From Bacteroidota bacterium (GTDB lineage: Bacteria; Bacteroidota; Bacteroidia; NS11-12g; UBA955): 64,000 nt of DNA. Made by a program: the position numbers and the translations under genes. The notes beneath the pieces are model-generated. The model was not told where the DNA came from, searched no databases, and worked only from the letters and a program-made list of their open reading frames with translations. The number at the start of each line of letters is the position of its first letter. Position 1 is the first letter of the stretch. Below, piece after piece: positions 1 to 8,250 of this stretch. Location: the NCBI GenBank assembly GCA_030834125.1, contig JAURFW010000003.1:1-64000 (forward strand), read 5' to 3'.

Positions 1-1413
1 ATATTTTGCCACGGTTCTACGTGCAATTGGGTATCCTTTTTCTTTCATAATCTTAGCCAAAGCATCATCTGTAAGTGGCTTCTTTTTGTTCTCATTGTTA
101 ATAGCCTCTTCTAGGTGTTTTTTTATTTCACGGTTCGAAACATCTTCACCTTCCTCATTAGCCACCCCTTCTGAGAAAAAGAATTTTAAAGGAAAAATTC
201 CAAACTCCGTCTCTACATATTTTGAATTGGCTACTCGCGAAACCGTGCTTATATCCATTTCTATAGCCTCTGCAATGTCTTTTAAAATCATGGGCTTTAG
301 GTTGGATTCATCGCCTTCATAGAAAAACTCTTCTTGTCTTTTTACAATCGCCTCCATTGTTTTAGATAGCGTTTGTTGTCGTTTCTTTACAGAGTCAATA
401 AACCACCTAGCACCATCCATTTTTTGCTTAATATACAACACCGCATCCTTAAGCTCTTTATCTTTGTTTGGGGTTTCTTCGTATGTTTTTAATGTTTGTA
501 TATACGAAGAAGAAACGCGCAACTCGGGGGCGTTTCTTGAGTTTAAACTCACCAACAAAACACCTTCTTCCTCCCGTACAATAAAATCAGGAATAATGTA
601 TTGCGTTTTCGCTGAGTTGGTACTACCAAACTCTCCTGGTTTAGGGTTTAGTTTTATAATCTCATTTATAGCGTCCTTGAGTTGATCCTCTGTAATGTTT
701 AGGGTTTTAATTATTTTATCGTAATGCTTTTTAGAAAACGCATCCATTTGCTCCGCTACAATGCTTTCAGCAAGTGATATTGCCTCGTTGTCGCCGTAGT
801 CTTTTTTGTAAAGCTGCAACAGCAAACACTCTTGAAGGTCTCTGGCGCCTATTCCTGAGGGGTCGAAATTTTGAATTTTTATGAGAACTTTTTCCAGCTC
901 ATCAGCGGTGGACATTATGTTTTCATTAAAAGCAAGGTCATTCACAATGCTTTTTAATTCACGCCTCAAATACCCATCTTCTTCAATTGAGTTTATTAGG
1001 TGCAGTGCTAGTTTCATTTCTTTTTCATCATAAAACGTAGCTCTCGCTTGTTCAACCAAATACTCTTGAAAAGAGGATTCCGACCTTATTGGCAACTCCT
1101 CTCTGTCTTCAGAAGAATAATCCTCTCCCATCCTAAAACCACCAGCCTCGTCATCGCCACCGCTAGCTCTAACTATTTCATCAATATCAAAAGAATTATC
1201 AGTGTTACCATCATTTTCCCAGTCGTTTGAGCCCTCTGAATTGTTTCCAAAATCCTCATTGTCTCCTTTTTCTAAAGCAGGATTGTCTAAAAGCTCCTCA
1301 GACATCTTTTCCTCAAAATCCAGAGTGTTCATCTGCAACAGTTTTATATATTGTATCTGCTGCGGAGAAAGTTTTTGAAGTTGGGTTTGAATTTGCGACT
1401 GGGACAAAGCCAT
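1..1413 (-). CDS. rpoN: RNA polymerase sigma-54 factor (3' end outside window)
   Basis: Encodes sigma-54, which directs RNA polymerase to -24/-12 promoters and needs an AAA+ activator. The first 471 codons are in the window. The Gln/Leu-rich N-terminus (SQSQIQTQLQKLSPQQ) is the activator-interacting region. An acidic linker follows (about residues 35-100), then the core-binding region with NFDPSGIGARDLQECL, then the DNA-binding part with the helix-turn-helix stretch MDISTVSRV. The visible end reads ARRTVAKY, the start of the RpoN box, so only a short tail is missing. The ATG at 1413 follows a TAnnTTTG element by four bases. Identification is firm from the RpoN box and overall order. Confidence 0.97.
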   Translation of the reverse strand, partial: MALSQSQIQTQLQKLSPQQIQYIKLLQMNTLDFEEKMSEELLDNPALEKGDNEDFGNNSEGSNDWENDGNTDNSFDIDEIVRASGGDDEAGGFRMGEDYSSEDREELPIRSESSFQEYLVEQARATFYDEKEMKLALHLINSIEEDGYLRRELKSIVNDLAFNENIMSTADELEKVLIKIQNFDPSGIGARDLQECLLLQLYKKDYGDNEAISLAESIVAEQMDAFSKKHYDKIIKTLNITEDQLKDAINEIIKLNPKPGEFGSTNSAKTQYIIPDFIVREEEGVLLVSLNSRNAPELRVSSSYIQTLKTYEETPNKDKELKDAVLYIKQKMDGARWFIDSVKKRQQTLSKTMEAIVKRQEEFFYEGDESNLKPMILKDIAEAIEMDISTVSRVANSKYVETEFGIFPLKFFFSEGVANEEGEDVSNREIKKHLEEAINNENKKKPLTDDALAKIMKEKGYPIARRTVAKY

Positions 1414-1417
1414 ATTA

Positions 1418-1425
1418 CAAATATA
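1418..1425 (-). promoter_or_regulatory. -7 promoter element of rpoN
   Basis: TATATTTG matches the Bacteroidota -7 consensus TAnnTTTG. Only TAAT separates it from the rpoN ATG, so transcription should begin on or next to the start codon. No convincing -33 TTG was found at the usual spacing. Confidence 0.7.
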
Positions 1426-1562
1426 AACTACTTAAGCAACTTGTAGAAGGAAGTTATACCTGTATCGGGTGTTTGTGTTTTTTCGTCGGCAAAATTGGTA
1501 TTTGGTCTCAATTCCTTGGGGGCAACACAACATCTGGCATGTCTTTTGAGTATAATATATCA

Positions 1563-1572
1563 AGAAAGGAGG
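1563..1572 (+). promoter_or_regulatory. Extended Shine-Dalgarno sequence
   Basis: AGAAAGGAGG is complementary to the usual bacterial 16S rRNA 3' end (ACCUCCUUUCU) over ten bases. It lies seven bases before the ATG at 1580. Such strong sites are rare in Bacteroidota, where most mRNAs lack them, and no other gene in this window has one like it. Confidence 0.75.
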
Positions 1573-1579
1573 AAAAACC

Positions 1580-1690
1580 ATGAAAATACAAAGTTTACAA
1601 AAACAGAGTAACGTTAAAAGCGAACCTATTAAAACAGGGCACCGTGTTTCTGGGGTTGGAATTCCTCAACAAGCGGCTTCTGCTTGCTAG
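1580..1690 (+). CDS. Small 36-residue peptide, function unknown
   Basis: An ATG ORF of 36 codons plus stop, read with an extended Shine-Dalgarno sequence at ideal spacing. The peptide starts MKIQSLQKQSNVK, continues with a Lys/Gly/Val segment (SGVGIP) and ends QQAASAC, with a single Cys as last residue. There is no signal peptide or membrane segment. It resembles no family I know. The short polar N-terminus and small-residue, Cys-ended tail would fit a modified-peptide precursor, but no modification enzyme is adjacent. It could also be a leader or regulatory peptide. The ribosome-binding site is the main evidence that it is translated. Confidence 0.5.
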   Translation: MKIQSLQKQSNVKSEPIKTGHRVSGVGIPQQAASAC

Positions 1691-1790
1691 TTAATAACCC
1701 TTAGTTACCGGCCCTTAGCTACTGGCTTCTGGCTTCTGGTCCTAAACACCTAGCGACTAGCTCCCAACTCCCAGCGACTAGCTCCTAGCA
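1691..1790. repeat. CTAG-rich imperfect short repeat
   Basis: A low-complexity stretch built from variants of GCGACTAGCTCC and GGCTTCTGG. GCGACTAGCTCC occurs twice, at about 1753 and 1774, and GGCTTCTGG occurs twice in tandem. It sits between the ends of the small ORF and prfA. Similar CTAG-type repeats are scattered in intergenic DNA of many Bacteroidota genomes; their role is unknown. Confidence 0.6.
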
Positions 1791-1799
1791 CCAAAAAAC

Positions 1800-2870
1800 C
1801 TAAACACTCTCTGCCTTCAACCTCTCTGCGTTCTCCGCCACCATTAGGGCGTTTATTATCTCCTCTATTTCTCCATTCATAATTGACGGAAGGTTATAAA
1901 GAGTTAAACCAATTCTATGATCTGTAACCCTTCCTTGAGGATAATTATAGGTTCTGATTTTTGCACTTCTATCTCCTGTTGAAACCAATGTTTTTCTCTT
2001 TGCTGCTATTGCTGCGTTGTGTCTTTCCAGTTCGGCCTCGTATAATTTTGTACGAAGCATCTTCATGGCTTTTTCTCTGTTTCCCAACTGTGTTCTTTCT
2101 GTTTGACAAATAACTACTATGCCTGTTGGTTTGTGGGTTAGTTGAACCTTGGTTTCTACTTTGTTTACGTTCTGTCCTCCCGCACCACCACTTCGAGAGG
2201 TGTGCAATTCAACGTCAGATTCTTTTAATTGAACATCTACCTCATCTGCCTCCGGCATAACCACCACTGTAGCTGCCGATGTGTGTACTCTTCCTTGGCT
2301 TTCTGTTTGAGGAACTCGCTGAACACGGTGAACGCCGCTTTCATATTTTAGTATTCCATAGGACCCTGATACATCAACATTAAAACTGATTTTTGAAAAT
2401 CCACCACTCGTTCCTTCCATTTCTTCCATAATCTCTGCCCTCCACCCTTTTCCATCGCAATATTTTTTATACATACGATAAAGATCTCCAGCAAATATTG
2501 AAGCTTCGTCACCACCCGTACCTGCCCTAATTTCAACAACACAAGTTTTAGCGTCTTCGGGGTCTTTTGGTAATAATAAAATCCTTATTTCTTCTTCTAG
2601 TGGCTCTTGTTGCCCTTCTAATTCATCGAGCTCCATTTTGGCCATATCTTTTAATTCTTTGTCTTTTTCGTTTTTTAAAATTTCTCTGGCCTCTGTTATC
2701 CCGTCTACAATCTTTTTATATTTAAAATATGCCTCCACCACCTCATCCAGGTCGCGGTATTCTTTATTCAGCTTAGTAAACCTTTTCATGTCTCCTGACA
2801 CCTCTGGGCTACTTAATAAAAGTTCTAATTCTTTGTATCTTGCGTATACCGCTTCTAGCTTTTCAAGCAT
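1800..2870 (-). CDS. prfA: Peptide chain release factor 1
   Basis: RF1 recognises UAA and UAG stop codons in the ribosomal A site and triggers peptide release. The 356 residues are the normal length. GGQ, which contacts the peptidyl-transferase centre, is at 231-233 in [13 protein letters not shown]. The stop-codon-reading tripeptide is PQT at 187-189, the PxT type of RF1 rather than the SPF type of RF2. The start is the ATG four bases after a TAAATTTG element. It is followed downstream by the CTAG repeat. lpxH ends 40 bases upstream, so prfA has its own promoter. Confidence 0.98.
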   Translation of the reverse strand: MLEKLEAVYARYKELELLLSSPEVSGDMKRFTKLNKEYRDLDEVVEAYFKYKKIVDGITEAREILKNEKDKELKDMAKMELDELEGQQEPLEEEIRILLLPKDPEDAKTCVVEIRAGTGGDEASIFAGDLYRMYKKYCDGKGWRAEIMEEMEGTSGGFSKISFNVDVSGSYGILKYESGVHRVQRVPQTESQGRVHTSAATVVVMPEADEVDVQLKESDVELHTSRSGGAGGQNVNKVETKVQLTHKPTGIVVICQTERTQLGNREKAMKMLRTKLYEAELERHNAAIAAKRKTLVSTGDRSAKIRTYNYPQGRVTDHRIGLTLYNLPSIMNGEIEEIINALMVAENAERLKAESV

Positions 2871-2874
2871 ATTA

Positions 2875-2882
2875 CAAATTTA
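2875..2882 (-). promoter_or_regulatory. -7 promoter element of prfA
   Basis: TAAATTTG, then TAAT, then the prfA ATG: the same four-base spacing as at rpoN, predicting a leaderless or nearly leaderless transcript. Confidence 0.7.
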
Positions 2883-2910
2883 TATCTTTTTTACCCAATG
2901 GTGTTGGGTT

Positions 2911-3654
2911 TTAAGTCGGTGAATATTCCATCACCCCTAGGTTCCCATTGTCTATTTTTACATAACGGCTACCTGTAAACCATTGACCTAAATTTATGTA
3001 GCGAGATACTCCATTTTTTAAAATTATATCTAACTGTAAATGGCGATGTCCAAAAATAAAAAAGTCTATTTCTTGAGTATTCAATATTTCGTTGCAATAT
3101 TGGGTTAAATGCTCTTTTTTATCACCGAGGTATTCTTTTTCCCTGTTTGGGGTTTTTTTTCTGCTACTTTTACTCCAGTAACGAGCAAACCTTACTCCTA
3201 TATTAGGATGAATTCTTGAAAATAACCATTGGTTAATCGGCGATAAAAACATCTTCTTTAAAAACTTATATTTTTTATCTCCTGGCCCTAAACCGTCGCC
3301 GTGATGGAGGTAAATTTTTTTATTTCCGGATGTAATTATTTTAGGTTCTCTGAATATTTTTATACCACACTCTTTTATGAGATAATCACCAATCCACAAG
3401 TCATGATTTCCTACGCAAACGTATATCACTATACCTTTATCATTAAGCTCTGCTAGTTTCCCCAAAAACCTTACCCCTCCCTTAGGTACTACAGTTTTGT
3501 ATTCAAACCAAAAATCAAAAATATCTCCTAGTAAAAATATTTGTGTAGCATCTTTAGATATTTCATCTAACCAACGACAAATCTTTATTTCTCTTTGTTT
3601 AGAAGGTTCACCTTCTGGCATCCCGAGATGAAAATCGCTGGCTAAATAAATCAT
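2911..3654 (-). CDS. lpxH: UDP-2,3-diacylglucosamine hydrolase-like metallophosphoesterase
   Basis: A calcineurin-like phosphoesterase expected to cleave UDP-2,3-diacylglucosamine to lipid X in lipid A synthesis at the inner face of the membrane. The metal-binding motifs appear in order: DFHLG (7-11), GDIFDFW (43-49), GNHD (82-85), HGD (118-120) and FGHRH (201-205). Its 247 residues match the LpxH family. It starts two bases after the pheS stop codon, so it is probably cotranscribed with pheS. A different UDP-sugar or nucleotide phosphatase activity cannot be excluded by eye. Confidence 0.88.
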   Translation of the reverse strand: MIYLASDFHLGMPEGEPSKQREIKICRWLDEISKDATQIFLLGDIFDFWFEYKTVVPKGGVRFLGKLAELNDKGIVIYVCVGNHDLWIGDYLIKECGIKIFREPKIITSGNKKIYLHHGDGLGPGDKKYKFLKKMFLSPINQWLFSRIHPNIGVRFARYWSKSSRKKTPNREKEYLGDKKEHLTQYCNEILNTQEIDFFIFGHRHLQLDIILKNGVSRYINLGQWFTGSRYVKIDNGNLGVMEYSPT

Positions 3655-3656
3655 TA

Positions 3657-4670
3657 TTATAATCCTTGGAATTGTTGCAACATACGAATATCATTTTGAA
3701 ATAACGTTCGTATGTCGTTAATACCATATTTTAACATGGTTATTCTATCCATTCCTATACCAAAAGCATAACCGGTGTAAATATCCGGATCTATACTACA
3801 ACTTTTTAATACATTAGGGTGAACCATACCACAACCTAACACCTCTAACCACCCTGTTCCTTTGCTTAATCGTTTTGTATCTTCGCTTTCAGTACCAATC
3901 CATATATCCATTTCGGCGCTAGGTTCTGTAAAAGGAAAATAACTGGCTCTAAACCTAACCTCGGTACCTTCTCCAAAAAACTGTTGCACAAAATAATACA
4001 AGGTTTGTTTTAAGTCTGCAAAAGTTACTCCTTTATCTACATATAATCCCTCTATTTGATGGAAAAAACAATTACTACGAGAACTAACAGCTTCATTTCT
4101 ATATACTCTCCCTGGCATAATGAGCCGGTAAGGTGGATTTTTCTTCTCCATTTCCCTTATTTGTACAGAACTGGTGTGTGTTCTTAATACATAATCACCC
4201 ACAAAAAACGTATCCTGCATATCTCTTGCAGGATGGTCTTCTTCAAAATTTAATGCTCCAAAATTATGGTGATCATCCTCTATTTCAGGTCCCTCAGAAT
4301 AATCAAAACCTAATGAATAGAAAATATCTATTAGTTTATTTTCTACAGCTTTTAATGGATGGGTGGAAGCGGGTAAATTTTTATATACGGGTAAAGAAGA
4401 GTCTATATTTTGTGTAAGTTGAGAATTTTTTTCTAAATCAAAGTTTTCTTTTTTAGAATTAAAGATCTTTTCCAACTCTTGTTTGAGTAAATTCAATGGC
4501 TTACCAACATCTTTTTTTTCGATACCAGGGAATTTTTTAAACTCATCAAACAACTGACTGACAACTCCTTTTCTACTCAAATACTGTAAACGAAATGATT
4601 CTAATTCTTCTGAATTTTTTATTTCTATTTTTTTTATTTCTTTTAACAGCCTTTGGATCTTCTCAATCAT
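3657..4670 (-). CDS. pheS: Phenylalanine--tRNA ligase alpha subunit
   Basis: The alpha chain of the heterotetrameric class II synthetase that charges tRNA-Phe. It has an N-terminal coiled-coil region (about 1-85) followed by the catalytic domain with FHQIEGLYVDKG (motif 2 region), VLGCGMVHPNVL and the motif 3 segment AFGIGMDRITML near the C-terminus. The 337-residue length is typical. pheT is not in the window. The ATG follows TAGATTTG by four bases. Confidence 0.98.
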   Translation of the reverse strand: MIEKIQRLLKEIKKIEIKNSEELESFRLQYLSRKGVVSQLFDEFKKFPGIEKKDVGKPLNLLKQELEKIFNSKKENFDLEKNSQLTQNIDSSLPVYKNLPASTHPLKAVENKLIDIFYSLGFDYSEGPEIEDDHHNFGALNFEEDHPARDMQDTFFVGDYVLRTHTSSVQIREMEKKNPPYRLIMPGRVYRNEAVSSRSNCFFHQIEGLYVDKGVTFADLKQTLYYFVQQFFGEGTEVRFRASYFPFTEPSAEMDIWIGTESEDTKRLSKGTGWLEVLGCGMVHPNVLKSCSIDPDIYTGYAFGIGMDRITMLKYGINDIRTLFQNDIRMLQQFQGL

Positions 4671-4674
4671 ATCA

Positions 4675-4682
4675 CAAATCTA
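4675..4682 (-). promoter_or_regulatory. -7 promoter element of pheS
   Basis: TAGATTTG followed by TGAT and the pheS ATG, again with four bases between element and start codon. Confidence 0.7.
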
Positions 4683-4812
4683 ATTTCTTTTATTCAATTG
4701 GTTTAATCTAAGATCTATTTTGATATTCACACCCCAAGTATATATAAGCTATATTAAATTTAAATTATATTATATAATATTTAATTCTCTGTGGATATGG
4801 GGATTATATCTG

Positions 4813-4828
4813 TTTTTCACGTGAAACA
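4813..4828. other. parS-like ParB-binding site 1
   Basis: TTTTTCACGTGAAACA differs from the widely conserved parS sequence TGTTTCACGTGAAACA at one position. It lies in intergenic DNA, in the same 3.4 kb as two other matches around mnmG. Confidence 0.65.
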
Positions 4829-4979
4829 TATTTTTTATTTATTTAAGTAATTGATAATGTGTTATTTAATTTTTACTTAGTTATTTAATTTTTTAAGAAC
4901 TTTTCCAATATATCGTGCTTATTTATGGGTATGATTATTGTATTGTAAACAGGTGTTTTTTAGGTATTTATTTATCTAC

Positions 4980-6290
4980 TTATTCTGAGCTAATATTCAC
5001 GGGTAAATTCTCTTTTTTAAGCTGTTTTTCTTGGTAATTAACAGTGATAATATTTTCTAATTTATGATGTACGCTCGTTTCAAACCAAAAATGATAGATG
5101 GGTTCATTTAAAATAGATCCATCTTTGGTTTTACTATCGAGTGTTAGATTATGATTTAAATCTTGAAAGAGTAAATATTTATATTGTCCAACGGGTATCT
5201 CAATTATGTTAGATCCACTATCCAAGGGATAGGTTTCTATTTCTTCTTCTTTAAGAAACAATTTAAAACACACGTTTATAAATGAATCGTTTTGGATAAT
5301 AATTCTTCCTAGTTTTTTGGGATTGGATTTTTTATATAATGTATCATCTTTAGTTATAGAAAAATTTTCACGTGGAACTGTTTTATTTTTTAACTGGTAA
5401 CCTATGTTTGGTTTAAAATAATACTCCGTGTCCTTTTCAATTATTCTCGTGTAATATCTCTTCACACTACTCGTATCATAGGTAATACTTTTCTTTTTAA
5501 TTTTATAATTAAACGGTAGTCTATCTCTAATTTGATTGATTGACTCAGTTACTATTGTGTCTTTATTTATAGCTATTATATCAATATTAAACATATTTAT
5601 TTTATTAGGAGTTAAACCTTTAACTATATAAAGGGATGAATCTATAAAATCATAAATAATTTCCGTCTTAAGTGGCTCTCTTAGTTTGAGAATAGTATCA
5701 TTTAATAAAGGAGAAGTATTAATAAAGGCTACATTTTCGTTAGAGTCAAGAGTGTTGTTTTTATTTTTATCCTCAAAAGCTATAAGTTGTAACTCTTTTT
5801 CTGGTAATCCTTCAATTATAAAGGTGTCTGAAACTTGTCGGGCTGAATAATAAAAGCTATCAATCAAAGCCAATACTTTTATATTCTTTTTTTGTCCTTT
5901 CTCCCACTCTATTTTTATTTGGGTTTTAAGAGTGTCTACACCTACTAAATAAAAGGGCAATACGGCTGTGTTATTTTCGTTTATATCAGATATTGCATCA
6001 TTAAAATTAATTGATGTTATATTGGAATCAATGGAAATGGTTATAGATTTATTTGTGTTTGTATAATTAGGTTTGCTTGTTTTTTTATAAGGGTTGAGAG
6101 AAATAGTATTTTTAATTTTTATATTTTCATCAAAGAAAAAGGTTATTTTTCTGTTGTATTGAGTACTATCTATTGAGGTTTTTATAATTTTAGGAGGGGT
6201 TACGTCTTTTGGTCCTCCTGTAGGACCAACCGGATTAGCGCAATTACTAAAATATATTACAACTATTAATAAGCAGATCTTATATTTCAT
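4980..6290 (-). CDS. Ig-like domain (SbsA/Big_5-type) lipoprotein
   Basis: A 436-residue outer-surface or periplasmic lipoprotein. It has a short signal peptide and lipobox ending in Cys17 (YFSNC), then the segment ANPVGPTGGPKDVTPPKI, which is characteristic of Bacteroidota lipoproteins with an N-terminal Ig-like Big_5 domain. FFFDENIKIK (about 51-60) is the usual FxExI motif of that domain. The remaining ~330 residues are beta-rich and not assignable. Its ATG overlaps the end of mnmG by four bases (6287-6290), so the two are translationally coupled. The function is unknown; an envelope-structural role is inferred. Confidence 0.85.
   Translation of the reverse strand: MKYKICLLIVVIYFSNCANPVGPTGGPKDVTPPKIIKTSIDSTQYNRKITFFFDENIKIKNTISLNPYKKTSKPNYTNTNKSITISIDSNITSINFNDAISDINENNTAVLPFYLVGVDTLKTQIKIEWEKGQKKNIKVLALIDSFYYSARQVSDTFIIEGLPEKELQLIAFEDKNKNNTLDSNENVAFINTSPLLNDTILKLREPLKTEIIYDFIDSSLYIVKGLTPNKINMFNIDIIAINKDTIVTESINQIRDRLPFNYKIKKKSITYDTSSVKRYYTRIIEKDTEYYFKPNIGYQLKNKTVPRENFSITKDDTLYKKSNPKKLGRIIIQNDSFINVCFKLFLKEEEIETYPLDSGSNIIEIPVGQYKYLLFQDLNHNLTLDSKTKDGSILNEPIYHFWFETSVHHKLENIITVNYQEKQLKKENLPVNISSE
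5364..5379. other. Weak parS-like site inside the lipoprotein gene
   Basis: ATTTTCACGTGGAACT keeps the central CACGTG but has four mismatches to the parS consensus. Listed because it lies between stronger matches; it may be chance. Confidence 0.2.
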
Positions 6291-8128
6291 CGGCCAAAAT
6301 GTATTAAAAGAACGGAAATATCCGAAGGAGAAACGCCGCTTATTTTTTGGGCTTCGGCAATTGTTTTTGGTTTTTCTTTCATTAATTTTTCCCTAGCCTC
6401 CATACTCATTGCTTTGAGTTTTAAATAATCAAATGTTTCTGGGATTTTTATATAAGACAAACGCTGTAGTTTTTCAGCTTGTTCTTGTTCTCTTTCTATA
6501 TATACTGAATATTTAAATCTTGTTTCGGTTTTTTGTAGAACCTCTTGGGAATAATTGTAATTTTTTAATGAAGAGGTACTCATTATTGATTTTATATCCA
6601 CCCCCGTGCGTAATAATAGTTTTGAAGCTCTGGTTTTTTCCTTAATATCTTCGTTTAAAATTGTTAAACTATCTTCTACGGTTATATTACACTTGTCTAG
6701 TGTTTTAGTTAGCTCTTCTATTTGTGATTTTTGTTGCTCTAGTTCTTGTATTCTTTCTTTTTTAGCTAAGCCTATTTTAAACCCTATTGGTGTTAAGCGC
6801 TCGTCGGCGTTATCTTGTCTTAGTGTAATACGGTATTCAGCTCGTGAAGTAAACATTCTATAGGGCTCTTGTGTTCCTCTGTTCACAAGGTCGTCTATTA
6901 AAACACCGATATAGGCTTCGTTTCGTTTGAGAATCACAGGGTCTTCATTTTTTACAAATTGCACCGCGTTTATTCCGGCTATTAATCCTTGTGCTGCCGC
7001 TTCCTCATAACCCGTGGTTCCATTTATTTGTCCCGCAAAAAACAATCCTTCTATATATTTGGTTTCTAGTGAATTACGTAGTTGTGTAGGTTGAAAGAAA
7101 TCATACTCAATAGCATAGCCTGGCCTAAATATTTTAGCATTTTCAAACCCTGGAACTTGTTGTAATGCTTTGGTTTGAATTTCTTGTGGTAGCGATGTAC
7201 TGAATCCATTTACATAAACCTCAACAGTATTCCACCCTTCTGGCTCTACAAATATTTGATGTCGTTCTCTTTCGGCAAAACGATTTATTTTGTCTTCGAT
7301 TGATGGGCAATATCTTGGACCAAGGCCCGTAATATTACCGTTGTACATAGGTGATTCTTCAAACCCTTCCCTTAAAATATCATGTACAATATTGTTGGTA
7401 TAGGTTATATGACAGCTTTTTTGTGTTTCAATAGGTTGAATGTCTGGTAAGAAAGAAAACTTACCAGGAAGATCATCCCCAAACTGTTCTTCCATTTTGG
7501 AATAATTAATACTTCGCCCATCTATTCTAGGGGGTGTACCAGTTTTCATTCTCCCCGACTCAAAACCCAAGGACTCTAGTTGTGCTGTGATTCCGGTAGA
7601 TGCTTTTTCAGCCATTCTTCCGCCTCCTAGTTGTTTTTTTCCAATATGAATGATACCATTCAAAAAGGTTCCTGCGGTTAAAACCACTGTTTTAGCATAG
7701 AATTTGTTGTCCATTCCGGTTATTACACCGGTAATTTTGTTTTTTTCAATTATTAATTCGGTTACACTGTCTTGAAAAAAATCGACATCCTTATTTTGTT
7801 CTAGGGCCAATCTCCATTCTTCTGCAAACCTCCACCTATCGGATTGAACCCTGGGGCTCCACATAGCTACACCCTTGGATCTGTTGAGCATGCGAAATTG
7901 TATAGCCGTTTTATCAGATATAATTCCCGACATTCCTCCAAGAGCGTCTATTTCACGAACTATTTGTCCTTTGGCCACTCCACCCATTGCAGGGTTACAA
8001 CTCATTTTAGCAATAGTTTCCATATTCATGGTTACCAATAATACAGAACAACCCATACTGGCTGCTGAGTGGGCGGCTTCACACCCGGCGTGACCTGCAC
8101 CTACTACAATTACATCATATTGTTTCAT
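6287..8128 (-). CDS. mnmG: tRNA uridine-5-carboxymethylaminomethyl modification enzyme MnmG
   Basis: The FAD-dependent partner of MnmE that installs the cmnm5 group on wobble U34 of several tRNAs. The N-terminal dinucleotide-binding motif is VVGAGHAGCEAA (9-20). CNPAMGGVAKG follows near residue 45, PRYCPSIEDK near 280 and TGYEEAAAQGL near 375; the C-terminal helical domain has YIKIPETFDYL. The 613 residues are normal length. The ATG at 8128 touches a parS-like sequence. In many bacteria mnmG (gidA) lies near the replication origin, which agrees with the nearby parS-like sites. Confidence 0.98.
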   Translation of the reverse strand: MKQYDVIVVGAGHAGCEAAHSAASMGCSVLLVTMNMETIAKMSCNPAMGGVAKGQIVREIDALGGMSGIISDKTAIQFRMLNRSKGVAMWSPRVQSDRWRFAEEWRLALEQNKDVDFFQDSVTELIIEKNKITGVITGMDNKFYAKTVVLTAGTFLNGIIHIGKKQLGGGRMAEKASTGITAQLESLGFESGRMKTGTPPRIDGRSINYSKMEEQFGDDLPGKFSFLPDIQPIETQKSCHITYTNNIVHDILREGFEESPMYNGNITGLGPRYCPSIEDKINRFAERERHQIFVEPEGWNTVEVYVNGFSTSLPQEIQTKALQQVPGFENAKIFRPGYAIEYDFFQPTQLRNSLETKYIEGLFFAGQINGTTGYEEAAAQGLIAGINAVQFVKNEDPVILKRNEAYIGVLIDDLVNRGTQEPYRMFTSRAEYRITLRQDNADERLTPIGFKIGLAKKERIQELEQQKSQIEELTKTLDKCNITVEDSLTILNEDIKEKTRASKLLLRTGVDIKSIMSTSSLKNYNYSQEVLQKTETRFKYSVYIEREQEQAEKLQRLSYIKIPETFDYLKLKAMSMEAREKLMKEKPKTIAEAQKISGVSPSDISVLLIHFGR

Positions 8129-8143
8129 GTTTCACGGGGAACA
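8128..8143. other. parS-like site 2, at the mnmG start
   Basis: TGTTTCACGGGGAACA matches parS at 14 of 16 positions. Its first base is the last base of the mnmG start codon triplet on the plus strand. Confidence 0.45.
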
Positions 8144-8234
8144 ATAGCAAAGATACTTTTGATTTTACAATACCGGTAAAATGCTTATCGAGAGTATGTG
8201 GTTATTTCTACAAACAAACAATATAGATAGACAC

Positions 8235-8250
8235 AGTTTCACGTGAAACC
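8235..8250. other. parS-like ParB-binding site 3
   Basis: AGTTTCACGTGAAACC has the complete 14-base parS core GTTTCACGTGAAAC; only the two outer bases differ. It ends directly at the ybeY stop codon, in the 122-base gap between ybeY and mnmG. Confidence 0.7.

Larger units (their letters stand above)
1414..1799. other. 386-base intergenic region between rpoN and prfA
   Basis: It holds the rpoN promoter, a small plus-strand ORF with a strong ribosome-binding site (1580-1690), and a CTAG-rich imperfect repeat (1691-1790) next to the 3' end of prfA. No RNA gene was recognised. The stretch 1426-1560 shows nothing else that could be supported. Confidence 0.6.
4671..4979. other. 309-base AT-rich intergenic region with a parS-like site
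   Basis: Very AT-rich DNA between pheS and the lipoprotein gene. It carries the pheS promoter at one end and a 15/16 match to the parS consensus at 4813-4828. No ORF or hairpin terminator was convincing. Confidence 0.6.

Noticed and set aside
1551-1556. TATAAT before the small 36-codon ORF, resembling a sigma-70 -10 box
   Set aside because: Bacteroidota primary sigma factors use TAnnTTTG, and no -35-like hexamer is at proper spacing.
1227-1583. 118-codon plus-strand frame antisense to the rpoN start
   Set aside because: Most of it is antisense to rpoN, its composition is not protein-like, and the small ORF with a strong ribosome-binding site starts in another frame at its end.
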